Shown here: piece by piece, positions 25,914-35,588 of the stretch
Numbering within the stretch: position 1 is the first letter of the stretch
How the letters are laid out: each line of letters begins with the position of its first letter
From: Nissabacter sp. SGAir0207
Lineage (GTDB): Bacteria; Pseudomonadota; Gammaproteobacteria; Enterobacterales; Enterobacteriaceae
Direction: 5' to 3'
DNA length: 64,000 bases
Assembly: GCF_005491205.1 (NCBI RefSeq)
Contig: NZ_CP028035.1
Location: forward strand, 3,410,001 to 3,474,000
The notes under the pieces: generated by a model
Database searches by the model: none
What the model was told of the DNA's origin: nothing
The model's input: only the letters and a program-made list of their open reading frames with translations
Program-made: the position numbers and the translations under genes

Positions 25914-26900
25914 ATGGCGAACTTTGAACTCCAGCCCGGCTTCGACTTCCAGCAGGCCGGCAAAACCGTACTGCAGATCGAGCGGGAGGGGCTGGCCCAG
26001 CTCGATCAATATATCAATGACGACTTTACCCGCGCCTGTGAACGGATCTTCTCCTGTAGTGGCAAGGTGGTGGTGATGGGGATGGGCAAGTCCGGCCACA
26101 TTGGCCGCAAGATGGCGGCGACCTTCGCCAGCACCGGCACGCCGGCCTTCTTCGTCCACCCGGCGGAGGCGAGCCACGGCGATCTGGGCATGGTCAGCCG
26201 GCATGACGTGGTGATCGCCCTCTCCAACTCCGGCGAGTCCAGCGAGATTCTGGCGCTGGTGCCGGTGCTCAAGCGCCTGCACGTGCCGCTCATCTGCCTG
26301 ACCGGCAACCCGGAGAGCGCCATGGGCCGCGCGGCGGACATCCACATCTGCGTACAGGTGCCGCAGGAGGCGTGCCCGCTCGGGCTGGCACCCACCTCCA
26401 GCACCACCGCCGCACTGGTGATGGGCGACGCGATGGCGGTGGCGCTGCTGGAGGCGCGCGGCTTCACCGCCGAGGATTTCGCCCTCTCCCACCCCGGCGG
26501 CGCACTGGGCCGCAAGCTGCTGCTGCGCGTCAGTGATATCATGCACAGTGGCAATGAGATCCCCCACGTCAGCCGTGACGCCACGCTGCGCGACGCGCTG
26601 CTGGAGATCACGCGCAAAAACCTCGGCATGACCGTGATCTGTGATGACTTGATGAAGATCGAGGGCATCTTCACCGATGGCGACCTGCGCCGCATTATTG
26701 ATATGGGCATCGACTTCAACCGGGCGCGCATCGAAGAGGTGATGACGCCCGGCGGCCTGCGGGTGCGCCCCGGCACCCTGGCGGTGGAGGCCCTGAATAC
26801 CATGCAATCCCGGCACATTACCGCCCTGATGGTTGCCGATGGCGACCAGTTGCTCGGTGTGGTACATATGCATGACATGCTGCGCGCTGGCGTAGTTTAA
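25914..26900 (+). CDS. kdsD: D-arabinose-5-phosphate isomerase KdsD
   Basis: 328 residues. A SIS domain (GKVVVMGMGKSGHIGRKMAATFASTGTPAFFVHPAEASHGD) is followed by paired CBS domains from about 205. It converts ribulose-5-phosphate to arabinose-5-phosphate, the first step of Kdo synthesis for LPS. The active-site lysine and histidine of the SIS motifs are visible. kdsC follows after 15 bases. Confidence 0.97.
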   Translation: MANFELQPGFDFQQAGKTVLQIEREGLAQLDQYINDDFTRACERIFSCSGKVVVMGMGKSGHIGRKMAATFASTGTPAFFVHPAEASHGDLGMVSRHDVVIALSNSGESSEILALVPVLKRLHVPLICLTGNPESAMGRAADIHICVQVPQEACPLGLAPTSSTTAALVMGDAMAVALLEARGFTAEDFALSHPGGALGRKLLLRVSDIMHSGNEIPHVSRDATLRDALLEITRKNLGMTVICDDLMKIEGIFTDGDLRRIIDMGIDFNRARIEEVMTPGGLRVRPGTLAVEALNTMQSRHITALMVADGDQLLGVVHMHDMLRAGVV

Positions 26901-26915
26901 TGAAGGAAAGGCTCA

Positions 26916-27482
26916 ATGAGTGATAACGCAGCAACTGTGAATACCTGTTACGGCCCGGTCAGCGCCGAGGTGCTGGCCCGCGCGCGGCAGATTCGCCTGC
27001 TGATCTGTGATGTGGATGGCGTCATGTCCGACGGCCTGGTCTATATGGGCAATCAGGGCGAGGAGCTGAAAGCGTTCAACGTGCGCGACGGCTACGGCAT
27101 CCGCTGCCTGCTCACCTCTGACGTGGAGGTGGCCATCATTACCGGCCGCTCCGCCAAGCTGCTGGAGGATCGCGCCGCGACCCTCGGCATCCGCTACCTT
27201 TACCAAGGGCAGTCCAACAAGCTGATTGCCTTCCGCGAGCTGCTCACCACGCTGGCGCTGCGCCCGGAGCAGGTGGCCTACGTCGGCGATGACCTGATTG
27301 ACTGGCCGGTGATGGCCGAGTGCGGCCTGGCGGTGGCGGTGGCGGATGCCCACCCGATGCTGACGCCGCGCGCCCACTACACCACCCGCATCAGCGGGGG
27401 CAAGGGCGCGGTGCGCGAGGTGTGTGACCTGATCCTGCTGGCGCAAGGGAAGCTGGAGGACGCCGTCGGGCTTTCAATATGA
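26916..27482 (+). CDS. kdsC: Kdo-8-phosphate phosphatase KdsC
   Basis: 188 residues, HAD superfamily without a cap. The catalytic motif is CDVDGVMSDG, motif 2 is IITGRSA, and YVGDDLIDWPVM is the metal-binding motif. It removes phosphate from Kdo-8-P to give Kdo. Its TGA overlaps the lptC ATG (ATGA). Confidence 0.97.
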   Translation: MSDNAATVNTCYGPVSAEVLARARQIRLLICDVDGVMSDGLVYMGNQGEELKAFNVRDGYGIRCLLTSDVEVAIITGRSAKLLEDRAATLGIRYLYQGQSNKLIAFRELLTTLALRPEQVAYVGDDLIDWPVMAECGLAVAVADAHPMLTPRAHYTTRISGGKGAVREVCDLILLAQGKLEDAVGLSI

Positions 27483-28057
27483 GCAGAGCAAAGTTTCTGA
27501 TTACCCTGCTGCTGGCGCTGGCCGCGCTGGTACTGATTGGCTGGAACCTGGCCGATGAGGATGAGGCGGCACCGACGGCGGCCATCAACACCCAGGACCC
27601 GACCTACCAGAGCCAGCACACCGTTACCGTGGTCTACGACCCGACCGGCAAGCTGAACTACAAGCTGGTGGCCGATGACGTCAAATATTACACGGCGGAG
27701 GAGCTGAGCTGGTTCACCAACCCGGTGATGACGCTCTATGACGCCAATACCGTCCCGACCTGGTCGGTGCGCGCCGATCGCGCCAAGCTGACCAAGGATC
27801 GGATGCTCTATCTCTATGGGCATGTTGAGGTCAACAGCCTGACCGCGACCTCGCAGTTACAGCGGATCAAAACGGACAACGCCCAGGTCAACCTGGTGAG
27901 CCAGGATGTCACCTCGGATGATGAAGTGACCCTCTACGGAGCCGCTTTCACCTCCAAGGGCATGAAAATGCGCGGCAATTTGCGGACCAAAACAGCACAG
28001 CTGATCGAAAAGGTAAACACCTACTATGAAATCCAGACTTCAAACCCCGCTCCGTAA
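27479..28057 (+). CDS. lptC: LPS export bitopic protein LptC
   Basis: 192 residues. One N-terminal membrane helix (about 6-24) is followed by a periplasmic beta-jellyroll with YKLVADDVKYYTAEELSWFTNPVMTLYD. LptC links the LptB2FG ABC transporter to the LptA bridge. Its last 32 bases overlap the start of lptA in another frame, as in E. coli. Confidence 0.97.
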   Translation: MSRAKFLITLLLALAALVLIGWNLADEDEAAPTAAINTQDPTYQSQHTVTVVYDPTGKLNYKLVADDVKYYTAEELSWFTNPVMTLYDANTVPTWSVRADRAKLTKDRMLYLYGHVEVNSLTATSQLQRIKTDNAQVNLVSQDVTSDDEVTLYGAAFTSKGMKMRGNLRTKTAQLIEKVNTYYEIQTSNPAP

Positions 28058-28577
28058 CCTGCTGGTTGCCAGTTCGCTTCTGGCTGTGAGCGTGCCGGCC
28101 CTGGCGCTGAAAGATGACACCAGCCAGCCGATCCACATCGACTCCGCCCAGCAGGCGCTGGACATGGAGGGCAACACCGTGACCTTCACCGGCAACGTGG
28201 TGGCGAAACAGGGCAGCATCGAGATCAAGGCCGACAAGGTGGTGGTGATCCGCCCGCAGGGGCAGCAGGGCAAGGAGGTGATTGAGGCCTTCGGCAACCC
28301 GGCGACCTTCTACCAGTTGCAGGACAACGGCAAGCCGGTGAAGGGCCACTCGCAGAAGATGCGTTATGAGCTGGGAAATGACTATGTCATCCTGACCGGC
28401 AACGCCTATCTGGAGCAGCTCGACAGCAATGTGAAGGGCGACCGCATCACCTATCTGGTGCAAAAACAGCAGATGGAAGCTTTCAGTAACGAAGGCAAAC
28501 GTGTTACCACTGTGTTAATCCCGACCCAATTGCAGGACAAAGGCACCCCGTCCAGCGGACAGAAGAAGAGTAACTGA
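28026..28577 (+). CDS. lptA: LPS periplasmic bridge protein LptA
   Basis: 183 residues with a signal peptide (cut near VPALALKDD). The OstA jellyroll (QPIHIDSAQQALDMEGNTVTFTGNVVAKQGSIEI) forms the head-to-tail filament that carries LPS across the periplasm. It starts inside lptC and ends 6 bases before lptB. E. coli has a sigma-E promoter in this area; I did not find a convincing one here. Confidence 0.97.
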   Translation: MKSRLQTPLRNLLVASSLLAVSVPALALKDDTSQPIHIDSAQQALDMEGNTVTFTGNVVAKQGSIEIKADKVVVIRPQGQQGKEVIEAFGNPATFYQLQDNGKPVKGHSQKMRYELGNDYVILTGNAYLEQLDSNVKGDRITYLVQKQQMEAFSNEGKRVTTVLIPTQLQDKGTPSSGQKKSN

Positions 28578-28583
28578 TCACTT

Positions 28584-29309
28584 ATGGCTACCCTAATTGC
28601 AGAAAACCTCGCCAAGGCGTACAAAAACCGTAGAGTGGTGGAGGACGTCAGCCTGAAGGTGCACTCCGGCGAGATCGTCGGCCTGCTCGGCCCGAACGGC
28701 GCGGGCAAGACCACCACCTTCTACATGGTGGTGGGGATTGTGCCACGTGACGCTGGCCGCATCGTGATTGATGACGAGGACATCAGCCTGCTGCCGCTGC
28801 ACGCGCGCGCGCGCCGCGGCATCGGCTACCTGCCGCAGGAGGCCTCGATCTTCCGCCGGCTCAGCGTCTATGACAACCTGATGGCGGTGTTGCAGATTCG
28901 TGAAGACCTCACCAGCGAACAGCGCCGTGACCGCGCCGAAGAGCTGATGGAGGAGTTCCACATCACCCACCTGCGTGACAGCCTTGGGCAGGCGCTGTCA
29001 GGCGGTGAGCGCCGCCGGGTGGAGATCGCCCGCGCGCTGGCGGCCAACCCGAAGTTTATCCTTCTGGATGAACCCTTTGCGGGGGTGGACCCCATCTCCG
29101 TAATTGACATAAAAAAAATCATTGAGCACCTGCGCGACAGCGGGCTCGGCGTGTTGATTACTGACCACAACGTGCGCGAGACCCTCGACGTCTGCGAACG
29201 CGCCTATATCGTCAGCCAGGGGCGACTGATCGCCCACGGCTCCCCAAGCGATATTCTGGCCGATGAGCAGGTGAAACGCGTCTATCTGGGTGAAGAGTTC
29301 CGTCTCTGA
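28584..29309 (+). CDS. lptB: LPS export ATPase LptB
   Basis: 241 residues, the E. coli length. Walker A is GPNGAGKTT, the signature is [15 protein letters not shown], and Walker B is [12 protein letters not shown], followed by the H-loop (ITDHNVRE). It powers extraction of LPS from the inner membrane with LptFG, whose genes lie elsewhere. rpoN follows 43 bases downstream, the usual arrangement. Confidence 0.98.
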   Translation: MATLIAENLAKAYKNRRVVEDVSLKVHSGEIVGLLGPNGAGKTTTFYMVVGIVPRDAGRIVIDDEDISLLPLHARARRGIGYLPQEASIFRRLSVYDNLMAVLQIREDLTSEQRRDRAEELMEEFHITHLRDSLGQALSGGERRRVEIARALAANPKFILLDEPFAGVDPISVIDIKKIIEHLRDSGLGVLITDHNVRETLDVCERAYIVSQGRLIAHGSPSDILADEQVKRVYLGEEFRL

Positions 29310-29352
29310 TCCACTTTTGCGTTGTTACCAGTAAGGGAAACCAGATCATCCT

Positions 29353-30786
29353 ATGAAGCAAGGTTTGCAACTCAGGCTTAGCCAGCAACTGGCCATGACT
29401 CCCCAGCTCCAACAGGCGATCCGCTTGTTGCAGCTCTCAACGCTAGAACTGCAGCAGGAGATTCAACAGGCATTAGAGAGCAACCCCCTGCTGGAGCAGA
29501 GCGATATCCACGAGGAGATTGACGCCAAGGAGACCACCGACAGCGAGGCGCTGGACACCCGTGAGGCGCTGGAGCAGAAGGATATGCCGGAAGAGCTGCC
29601 GCTCGATGCCACCTGGGACGAGATCTACACCGCTGGCACCCCTTCTGGCACCGGCACCGACTACAGCGATGACGAGCTGCCGGTCTATCAGGGCGAGACC
29701 ACCCAGACCCTTCAGGACTACCTGATGTGGCAGGTGGATCTCACCCCCTTCTCCGACACCGATACCGCCATCGCCACCTCGATTGTCGATGCGGTGGATG
29801 ACACCGGCTACCTGACGGTAACGCTCGAGGAGATCCTGGAGAGCATGGGTGACGAGAATGTCACCCTCGAGGAGGTGGAGGCGGTGCTGAAACGCGTGCA
29901 GCGCTTCGACCCGATTGGCGTGGCGGCGCGTGACCTGCGCGACTGCCTGCTGATCCAGCTTTCGCAGTTTATCCCTGACACCCCCTATCTGGCCGAGGCG
30001 CGGCTGATTGTCAGCGAACACCTGGATCTGCTGGGCAACCACGATTTCCGGACGCTGATGCGCTCGACCCGGCTAAAAGAAGATACACTTAAGGGGGCGA
30101 TGCTGCTGATCCAGTCGCTGGATCCGCGCCCCGGCCAGTCCATCAACACCGGCGAATCTGAGTATGTGATCCCCGATGTGCTGGTGCGCAAGCACCAAGG
30201 GCAATGGGCGGTCGAGCTGAATGCTGACAGCATCCCCCGGCTCAAAATCAACCAGCAATATGCGGCGCTGGGCGGCACGGCCCGCAACGACAGCGATGGC
30301 CAGTTCATCCGCAGCAACCTCCAGGAGGCCAAATGGCTGATCAAGAGCCTGGAGAGCCGCAATGAGACGCTGCTCAAGGTGACGCGCTGTATCGTAGCGC
30401 AGCAACAGGCCTTTTTCGAGCATGGCGAGGAGTACATGAAACCGATGGTGCTGGCGGACATTGCCCAGGCCGTGGACATGCATGAATCCACCATCTCGCG
30501 CGTCACCACGCAGAAGTTCCTGCACAGCCCGCGCGGTATTTTTGAGCTGAAGTACTTCTTCTCAAGCCACGTCAGCACGGACAGCGGCGGGGAGGCCTCC
30601 TCGACTGCCATCCGGGCGTTGGTGAAGAAGCTGATTGCGGCGGAAAATCCCGCCAAACCTCTGAGCGACAGCAAGCTGGCGACCCTGCTCTCCGATCAAG
30701 GGATCATGGTTGCCCGCCGCACAGTCGCAAAATACCGAGAGTCTTTGTCCATCCCGCCGTCGAACCAACGCAAACAACTGGTTTGA
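29353..30786 (+). CDS. rpoN: RNA polymerase sigma-54 factor RpoN
   Basis: 477 residues. The N-terminal Gln/Leu-rich activator-interacting region (about 1-50) precedes an acidic linker and the core-binding region. The -12 HTH follows ([19 protein letters not shown]), then the RpoN box ARRTVAKYR (about 454-462), which reads the -24 element. It directs nitrogen-related and other enhancer-dependent promoters. It leads the rpoN-hpf-ptsN-rapZ-npr cluster. Confidence 0.98.
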   Translation: MKQGLQLRLSQQLAMTPQLQQAIRLLQLSTLELQQEIQQALESNPLLEQSDIHEEIDAKETTDSEALDTREALEQKDMPEELPLDATWDEIYTAGTPSGTGTDYSDDELPVYQGETTQTLQDYLMWQVDLTPFSDTDTAIATSIVDAVDDTGYLTVTLEEILESMGDENVTLEEVEAVLKRVQRFDPIGVAARDLRDCLLIQLSQFIPDTPYLAEARLIVSEHLDLLGNHDFRTLMRSTRLKEDTLKGAMLLIQSLDPRPGQSINTGESEYVIPDVLVRKHQGQWAVELNADSIPRLKINQQYAALGGTARNDSDGQFIRSNLQEAKWLIKSLESRNETLLKVTRCIVAQQQAFFEHGEEYMKPMVLADIAQAVDMHESTISRVTTQKFLHSPRGIFELKYFFSSHVSTDSGGEASSTAIRALVKKLIAAENPAKPLSDSKLATLLSDQGIMVARRTVAKYRESLSIPPSNQRKQLV

Positions 30787-30809
30787 CCTAAACAGAGAAG
30801 GAAGACATT

Positions 30810-31097
30810 ATGCAGCTCAACATCACCGGCCACCACGTTGAAGTCACTGATGCCCTGCGCGATTTCGTCAGTACAAAATTTGCCAAGCTTGAGCAATTTT
30901 TCGACCGAATCAACCAGGTTCATGTGATACTCAGCATGGAGCGAGTGCAGAAGGTGGCGGAAGCCACCGTGCACGTCAATGGAGGCGAGTTGCACGCCAC
31001 CTCGGAACATGAAGATATGTATGCGGCCATCGACGGCCTGATTGATAAGCTGTCACGGCAGCTCAATAAACATAAAGACAAGTTGAAACAACACTAA
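30810..31097 (+). CDS. hpf: Ribosome hibernation promoting factor HPF (short form)
   Basis: 95 residues, short HPF. MQLNITGHHVEVTDALRDFVSTKF and the helix INQVHVILSMERVQKVAEATVHV match E. coli Hpf. It binds the 30S decoding centre in stationary phase and helps form 100S dimers with RMF. It lies 23 bases after rpoN. Confidence 0.97.
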   Translation: MQLNITGHHVEVTDALRDFVSTKFAKLEQFFDRINQVHVILSMERVQKVAEATVHVNGGELHATSEHEDMYAAIDGLIDKLSRQLNKHKDKLKQH

Positions 31098-31133
31098 GAC
31101 TCACTGTAGCCAATCGCGCTACATCACCTGACC

Positions 31134-31165
31134 ATCGGCCCTTCACCCTGCGGTGACGGGCCGAT
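31134..31165 (+). other. Two-tier hairpin between hpf and ptsN
   Basis: An outer perfect stem, atcggccc / gggccgat, encloses an inner stem tcacc / ggtga with loop ctgc, the two separated by one mismatch. There is no T run. It can separate rpoN-hpf from ptsN-rapZ-npr expression by partial termination or processing. Confidence 0.45.
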
Positions 31166-31206
31166 AAGCCATCAGGCGTGACCCAAGCGCTTAAGTGAAA
31201 GATGAG

Positions 31207-31671
31207 ATGATAAACGACTCAATCATGCAATTAAGCTCTGTGCTCAGCGCAGAGTGCACCAAAAGCGGCGTCCACTGCTCCAGCAAGAAACGCGCCCTCG
31301 AGATCATCAGCGAACTGGCGGCGAAACAGCTGAACCTGCCGTCGCAGGCGGTGTTCGATGCCGTCCTGACCCGGGAGCGCATGGGCAGTACCGGCATCGG
31401 CAATGGCATCGCCATCCCGCACGGCAAGCTGGAAGAGGACACGCTGCGCGCGGTGGGCGTTTTCATCCGCCTGGATCAGCCGATCGCCTTCGACGCCATC
31501 GACAACCAGCCGGTTGACCTGCTGTTCGCCCTGCTGGTGCCTGCCGACCAGTGCAAGACCCACCTCCATACGCTGTCGCAAGTGGCGAAGCGTCTGGCGG
31601 ATAAGAGCGTCTGCCGTCGGCTGCGCGCCGCGCAGAGCGATGAAGAGCTGTACCAGATCATTACCGAGTAG
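31207..31671 (+). CDS. ptsN: Nitrogen PTS EIIA protein PtsN
   Basis: 154 residues, PTS EIIA type 2. The phosphorylated histidine is H72 in GNGIAIPHGKL. EIIA-Ntr receives phosphate from PtsP and Npr and controls potassium transport, phosphate sensing and envelope functions. The start is put at ATG 31207 (MINDSIMQLSS) by alignment with E. coli; GTG 31195 is possible. The C-terminus ends at DEELYQIITE, about nine residues shorter than in E. coli. Confidence 0.95.
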   Translation: MINDSIMQLSSVLSAECTKSGVHCSSKKRALEIISELAAKQLNLPSQAVFDAVLTRERMGSTGIGNGIAIPHGKLEEDTLRAVGVFIRLDQPIAFDAIDNQPVDLLFALLVPADQCKTHLHTLSQVAKRLADKSVCRRLRAAQSDEELYQIITE

Positions 31672-31722
31672 CCTGCTGCCGGTAACACAACGCCAAGAGT
31701 GAATTGCCAGGGGGAGTGACAC

Positions 31723-32577
31723 ATGGTGCTGATGATAGTCAGCGGCCGTTCCGGTTCAGGTAAATCCGTTGCCTTGCGTGCGCTGGAAGATATGGGGTTT
31801 TATTGCGTCGACAACCTGCCGGTGGTGCTGCTGCCGCAGTTGGCGCACGCGCTGGCGGAGCGCAACACCTCGGCGGCAGTGAGCATCGACGTGCGCAACA
31901 TGCCGGAGACCCCGGAGCTGTTTGAGCACGCGATGGCCCAGCTGCCGGAGAGCTTCTCGCCGCAGCTGCTGTTCCTTGACGCCGATCGCAACACGCTGAT
32001 CCGCCGCTACAGCGACACGCGCCGCCTGCACCCGCTCTCCAGCCGCAACCTCTCGCTGGAGAGTGCGATTGACGAGGAGAGCGAGCTGCTGGAGCCGCTG
32101 CGTTCCCGCGCTGACCTGCTGATCGACACCTCCGAGATGTCGGTGCATGAGCTGGCGGAGATGCTGCGCACCCGCCTGTTGGGCAAGCGCGAGCGTGAGC
32201 TGACGATGGTATTCGAGTCGTTTGGCTTCAAGCACGGCATCCCGATTGACGCCGACTATGTGTTTGACGTCCGCTTCCTGCCCAACCCGCACTGGGACCC
32301 CAAACTGCGGCCGATGACCGGTTTGGATCGCCCGGTGGCGGCCTTCCTCGATCGCCATACGGAAGTGCATAACTTTATCTACCAGACCCGCAGCTACCTG
32401 GAGCAGTGGTTGCCGATGCTGGAGACCAACAACCGCAGCTACCTGACGGTCGCCATCGGCTGCACCGGCGGCAAGCATCGCTCGGTCTATGTGGCGGAGC
32501 AGCTGGCCGACTACTTCCGTTCGCGCGGGAAGAATGTGCAGTCCCGCCACCGCACCCTGGAAAAGCGCAAATCATGA
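31723..32577 (+). CDS. rapZ: RNase adaptor protein RapZ
   Basis: 284 residues, the E. coli length. The N-terminal P-loop is [18 protein letters not shown]. The C-terminal domain ([23 protein letters not shown]), which binds glucosamine-6-phosphate and presents sRNA GlmZ to RNase E, is intact, and the basic end [10 protein letters not shown] is present. RapZ adjusts GlmS synthesis to amino-sugar supply. It overlaps npr by ATGA. Confidence 0.97.
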   Translation: MVLMIVSGRSGSGKSVALRALEDMGFYCVDNLPVVLLPQLAHALAERNTSAAVSIDVRNMPETPELFEHAMAQLPESFSPQLLFLDADRNTLIRRYSDTRRLHPLSSRNLSLESAIDEESELLEPLRSRADLLIDTSEMSVHELAEMLRTRLLGKRERELTMVFESFGFKHGIPIDADYVFDVRFLPNPHWDPKLRPMTGLDRPVAAFLDRHTEVHNFIYQTRSYLEQWLPMLETNNRSYLTVAIGCTGGKHRSVYVAEQLADYFRSRGKNVQSRHRTLEKRKS

Positions 32578-32846
32578 CGGTCAAACAGACGGTGGAGATC
32601 AAGAACCGGCTCGGGATGCACGCCCGGCCGGCGATGAAGTTGTTTGAGCTGGTGCAGAGCTTCGACGCCGAGGTGCTACTGCGCAACGACGCGGGCGTGG
32701 AGGCGGAGGCCAGCAGCGTGATTGCGCTGCTGATGCTGGACTCGCCAAAGGGCCAGCACATTGAGATCGAGGCCAGCGGCCCCGACGAGGTTAACGCGCT
32801 CAATGCGGTGATTGAGCTGATCAACTCCGGCTTTGACGAAGAGTAA
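32574..32846 (+). CDS. npr: Nitrogen PTS phosphocarrier Npr
   Basis: 90 residues, HPr fold. The phosphorylated histidine is H16 in [15 protein letters not shown], and the regulatory-serine region reads [17 protein letters not shown]. It transfers phosphate from PtsP to PtsN. ATG 32574 lies within the rapZ stop. Its stop faces the stop of the next, oppositely oriented gene with only 3 bases between them. Confidence 0.97.
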   Translation: MTVKQTVEIKNRLGMHARPAMKLFELVQSFDAEVLLRNDAGVEAEASSVIALLMLDSPKGQHIEIEASGPDEVNALNAVIELINSGFDEE

Positions 32847-32849
32847 GCG

Positions 32850-34765
32850 CTAGCTCCGGCTCAGGCAGTCAATGGCGATCGCCTTGAAGCTGGGGAAGTC
32901 CCGGCTGCCGAGCAGGCGGCTGACCGAGCGCTCACGCACGAAGGTCACGAACAGATCGTAGATGGCGATCGCCTCCTCATAATCCGCCTTGCTGATCGCC
33001 AGCAGAAATATCACCTGCGCTCGCTCCCCCTCCCCCCAATCGATGCCCGGTGGGCAGATCACCGTCACTACCACCGTGCGGTGGGCTTGCAGCCCCAGCG
33101 AGTGCGGCAGCGCGATGCCGTCGCCCAGTAGCGTGGAGACAATCGCCTCGCGCTCCACCACCGAGTCATGGAATGCTGGCTCGACCACCCCCTCACGCGC
33201 CAGCTGGTCGCAGACCCGGCGGAACAGCGCCGCCTGGCTCAGCGTCTCCTCCAGCAGCAGGAAGTGCTGCGCGTCAAAGAACTTCTCCAGCATGTAGGGG
33301 CGGGTGCGATCCACCAGCACCAGCTTGCCGAGTTGCTCCAGCTGGTACTCCGTCGGGAAGGGCGACATTACCACCACCGGCTTGCCGCGCTCCGCCAGCC
33401 GGGCGTTGGAGATGATGAAATCCTCCCCACCTCGTCCAGCATCTCATACTCGCGCAGGGAGATGACGCGGGTGATCACCAGTTGCGGGTATTTGCGGCTG
33501 ACCTGCGCCTGAATCATGCGGATGGTGGAGTTGCCGGTGTCGCACACCAGCAGCACCTGCGGGTGGCGCTGGTAACCGATGTTGTAGTGCCGCTCCAGCC
33601 CGACGCCGATGTGCAGCACCAAAAAGCCGATCTCATTCTCGCTCAGGCTGTAGGGGGTGTACTTCACCCAGCTGGAGATGGCCGCCAGCGTCACGTCGTA
33701 GGCCATCGGGTAGTGCTGCTTGATGTTGGCCAGCAGCGGGTTGGGAATGGCTATTTGGTATTTGATGCGGGTGATCATCGCCTTGATGTGGGTCAGCAGA
33801 TCCAGCCGTAGCTGCGCGTCGCCCTGAAGGTCATAGTTGTAGTAGGCGCTGATGTAGCAGAGCAGATAGTTGACCAACCCCTCCTCGTCGTCGGCGTTAA
33901 TCTCCGTCGGTGCCACCTCCTGGCTGCGCCGGGCGGCGATGTTGACACGCAGGTAAGCCTCCTCGGCCGGGGCCAGCTCCTTGCCCGTCCACTGGCGCAG
34001 GTCAGCCGCCAGCCCGCTGGAGACCTGCCGCACGCACGCTTCCCCCTCATCTGCCGTGAAGTCAGCGAGCGGGTAGCCCTCGGCGATGCGCCGCAGCGCC
34101 ACCGCGCCATACAGCGTCAGGTACTCTTCCCCCTCATCCGTCAGGCGAATACCGGCCTGCGCCAGCCGGTAGTGCAGGGCATCGGCCAGCGCTGGCATCT
34201 GCGCCAGCGCCAGCGCCTCCGGCGTCAGCAGCGGGTGCGCGTCATTCTCGCCGCGCAGCCGGAACAGCAGGTCGGTCAGGCAGGCGCGGATCGCCGTCTC
34301 TGGCCCGAACAGCTTCATGCCGTAGCGCGGCTTGGTTTCGATGTGCAGGGAGTAGCGGCCGAGGTGCTCGCGCACCTCGGCCATGTCATTTTGCAGCGTG
34401 CCCCGGCTGACGAACCACTCATCCGCCACATCCTCCAGCTTCAGCGAGAAGGCGGAGGTGAGGAAGCGCACCAGCAGCGCCTGCACCCGCTCGGCGGCGG
34501 TGCGCGGCAGTTGCCGCACCGGTCGGCTGGGCTGGCGCAGCGAGGCGAAGCGGGCGGCGTCATGCACCTGCAACTGGTAGCCGCTCCCGCGCGTGTGCAC
34601 CAACTGCGCGCCATACTTGCCGAGGATCTCGTTAAGCGCGGTGATGTCGGTGCGCACCGTGCGGGTCGAGACGTCGAGACGTTTTGCCAGCTCGTCCTGC
34701 GGCAGGATCTCATCCTGCAAGGCATCAAACAGATGGGACAGACGTTGATAGGGAAAACGCACCAT
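32850..34765 (-). CDS. PTS-controlled activator (HTH-Mga-PRD-EIIB-EIIA), one-base frameshift as given
   Basis: The intact product would be 638 residues. Visible modules are: an N-terminal HTH_11 (about 5-60), an Mga-type HTH (about 95-170), PRD1 (about 190-285), PRD2 (about 295-395), an EIIB-like domain with C408 (LLVCDTGNSTIR) and an EIIA type-2 domain with H555 (GIALPHSLG). PRD2 keeps both phosphorylatable histidines (H326, H385); in PRD1 the matching positions are Y219 and N275. The frame breaks after LDEVG at a G run (plus-strand C4, 33425-33428). One added base gives LDEVGEDFIISNARLAERG and joins both halves. ATG 34765 (MVRFPYQRLS) is the likely start. It probably activates the operon upstream of it. 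Confidence 0.85.
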
Positions 34766-34844
34766 AATCCTTCCATTGTTACGGGTCAGCCACAGGCGCG
34801 CCGCGCCGGGAAAACCAGAGTGTGCCATGCGCGCTGGCGGGCGG

Positions 34845-35588
34845 CTAGCCCACCAGCGCCCGCATCTGCGCCAGCAGCCCCGCCACCTGCGCGGGCCGCG
34901 TGTCGCCGCTGTCGCTGTCGATGATGGCGCTGTAGACGTGTGGGATCACCTTGCTGACGCCCGCCTCCAGCGCGATTGCCACGATCGGCGTGAAGTTCTC
35001 CATGTCGATGCCGCCGGTTGGCTCCAGCCAGAAATCCTGCGCCGCACAGGCGCGCGCCACTGCCACATACTCCTCCCGGCAAGCCAGCCCCTGCATCGGG
35101 AAGTACTTCACCGAGCTGCCGCCCATCTCTTTCAGCATGGCGATGGCGCTCTCCACCGGCACTATCGCGTCACTCTGGCGGCTGCTCAGCGGCCCAGTGG
35201 AGATCTTCACCCAGCCCACGCGGCCGGTGGGCGACACCAGCCCGTTGACCACCGTCTCCCCCTGCCCGAGCAGCGCCCGGCTGGTGGCGACGCCGCTGAA
35301 GACCTGATTGACGTGCTGCGGGTGCAGCGCGGCGGCGATCTGGCTGACCATCGCGGACTGGCGCGGATCGCCCGCCCCCAGCCCGATGGAGAGGGCGTTG
35401 TCGATGCGCGCCGCATAATCGCGCATCTCTTCGATGGCGCTGCGGGCGTCGGGGTAATTTTTGGAGAGCACGCCGACCAGCACATGCCCCTCCGCCGCCT
35501 CATACACCGCCTGGGCGTTCTCTTTGCTGCCAGCCAGCACGTTCAGGCAGACGCGGCCATGCAGGTAGTTCGGGGTCAGGCGGCTCAT
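34845..35588 (-). CDS. KDGP aldolase family protein (DgaF/EF_0839 type)
   Basis: 247 residues. The family cleaves 2-keto-3-deoxy-gluconate-6-phosphate to pyruvate and glyceraldehyde-3-phosphate. The Schiff-base lysine is probably K161 in GGSSVKYFPMQGL. Other family segments are VFSGVATSRALLGQGETVVNG and LEPTGGIDMENF. The start overlaps the previous stop by ATGA and has a GGGAGG ribosome site. The best characterised relative is Salmonella DgaF of the D-glucosaminate pathway. A separate 79-base gap precedes the regulator gene. Confidence 0.87.
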   Translation of the reverse strand: MSRLTPNYLHGRVCLNVLAGSKENAQAVYEAAEGHVLVGVLSKNYPDARSAIEEMRDYAARIDNALSIGLGAGDPRQSAMVSQIAAALHPQHVNQVFSGVATSRALLGQGETVVNGLVSPTGRVGWVKISTGPLSSRQSDAIVPVESAIAMLKEMGGSSVKYFPMQGLACREEYVAVARACAAQDFWLEPTGGIDMENFTPIVAIALEAGVSKVIPHVYSAIIDSDSGDTRPAQVAGLLAQMRALVG

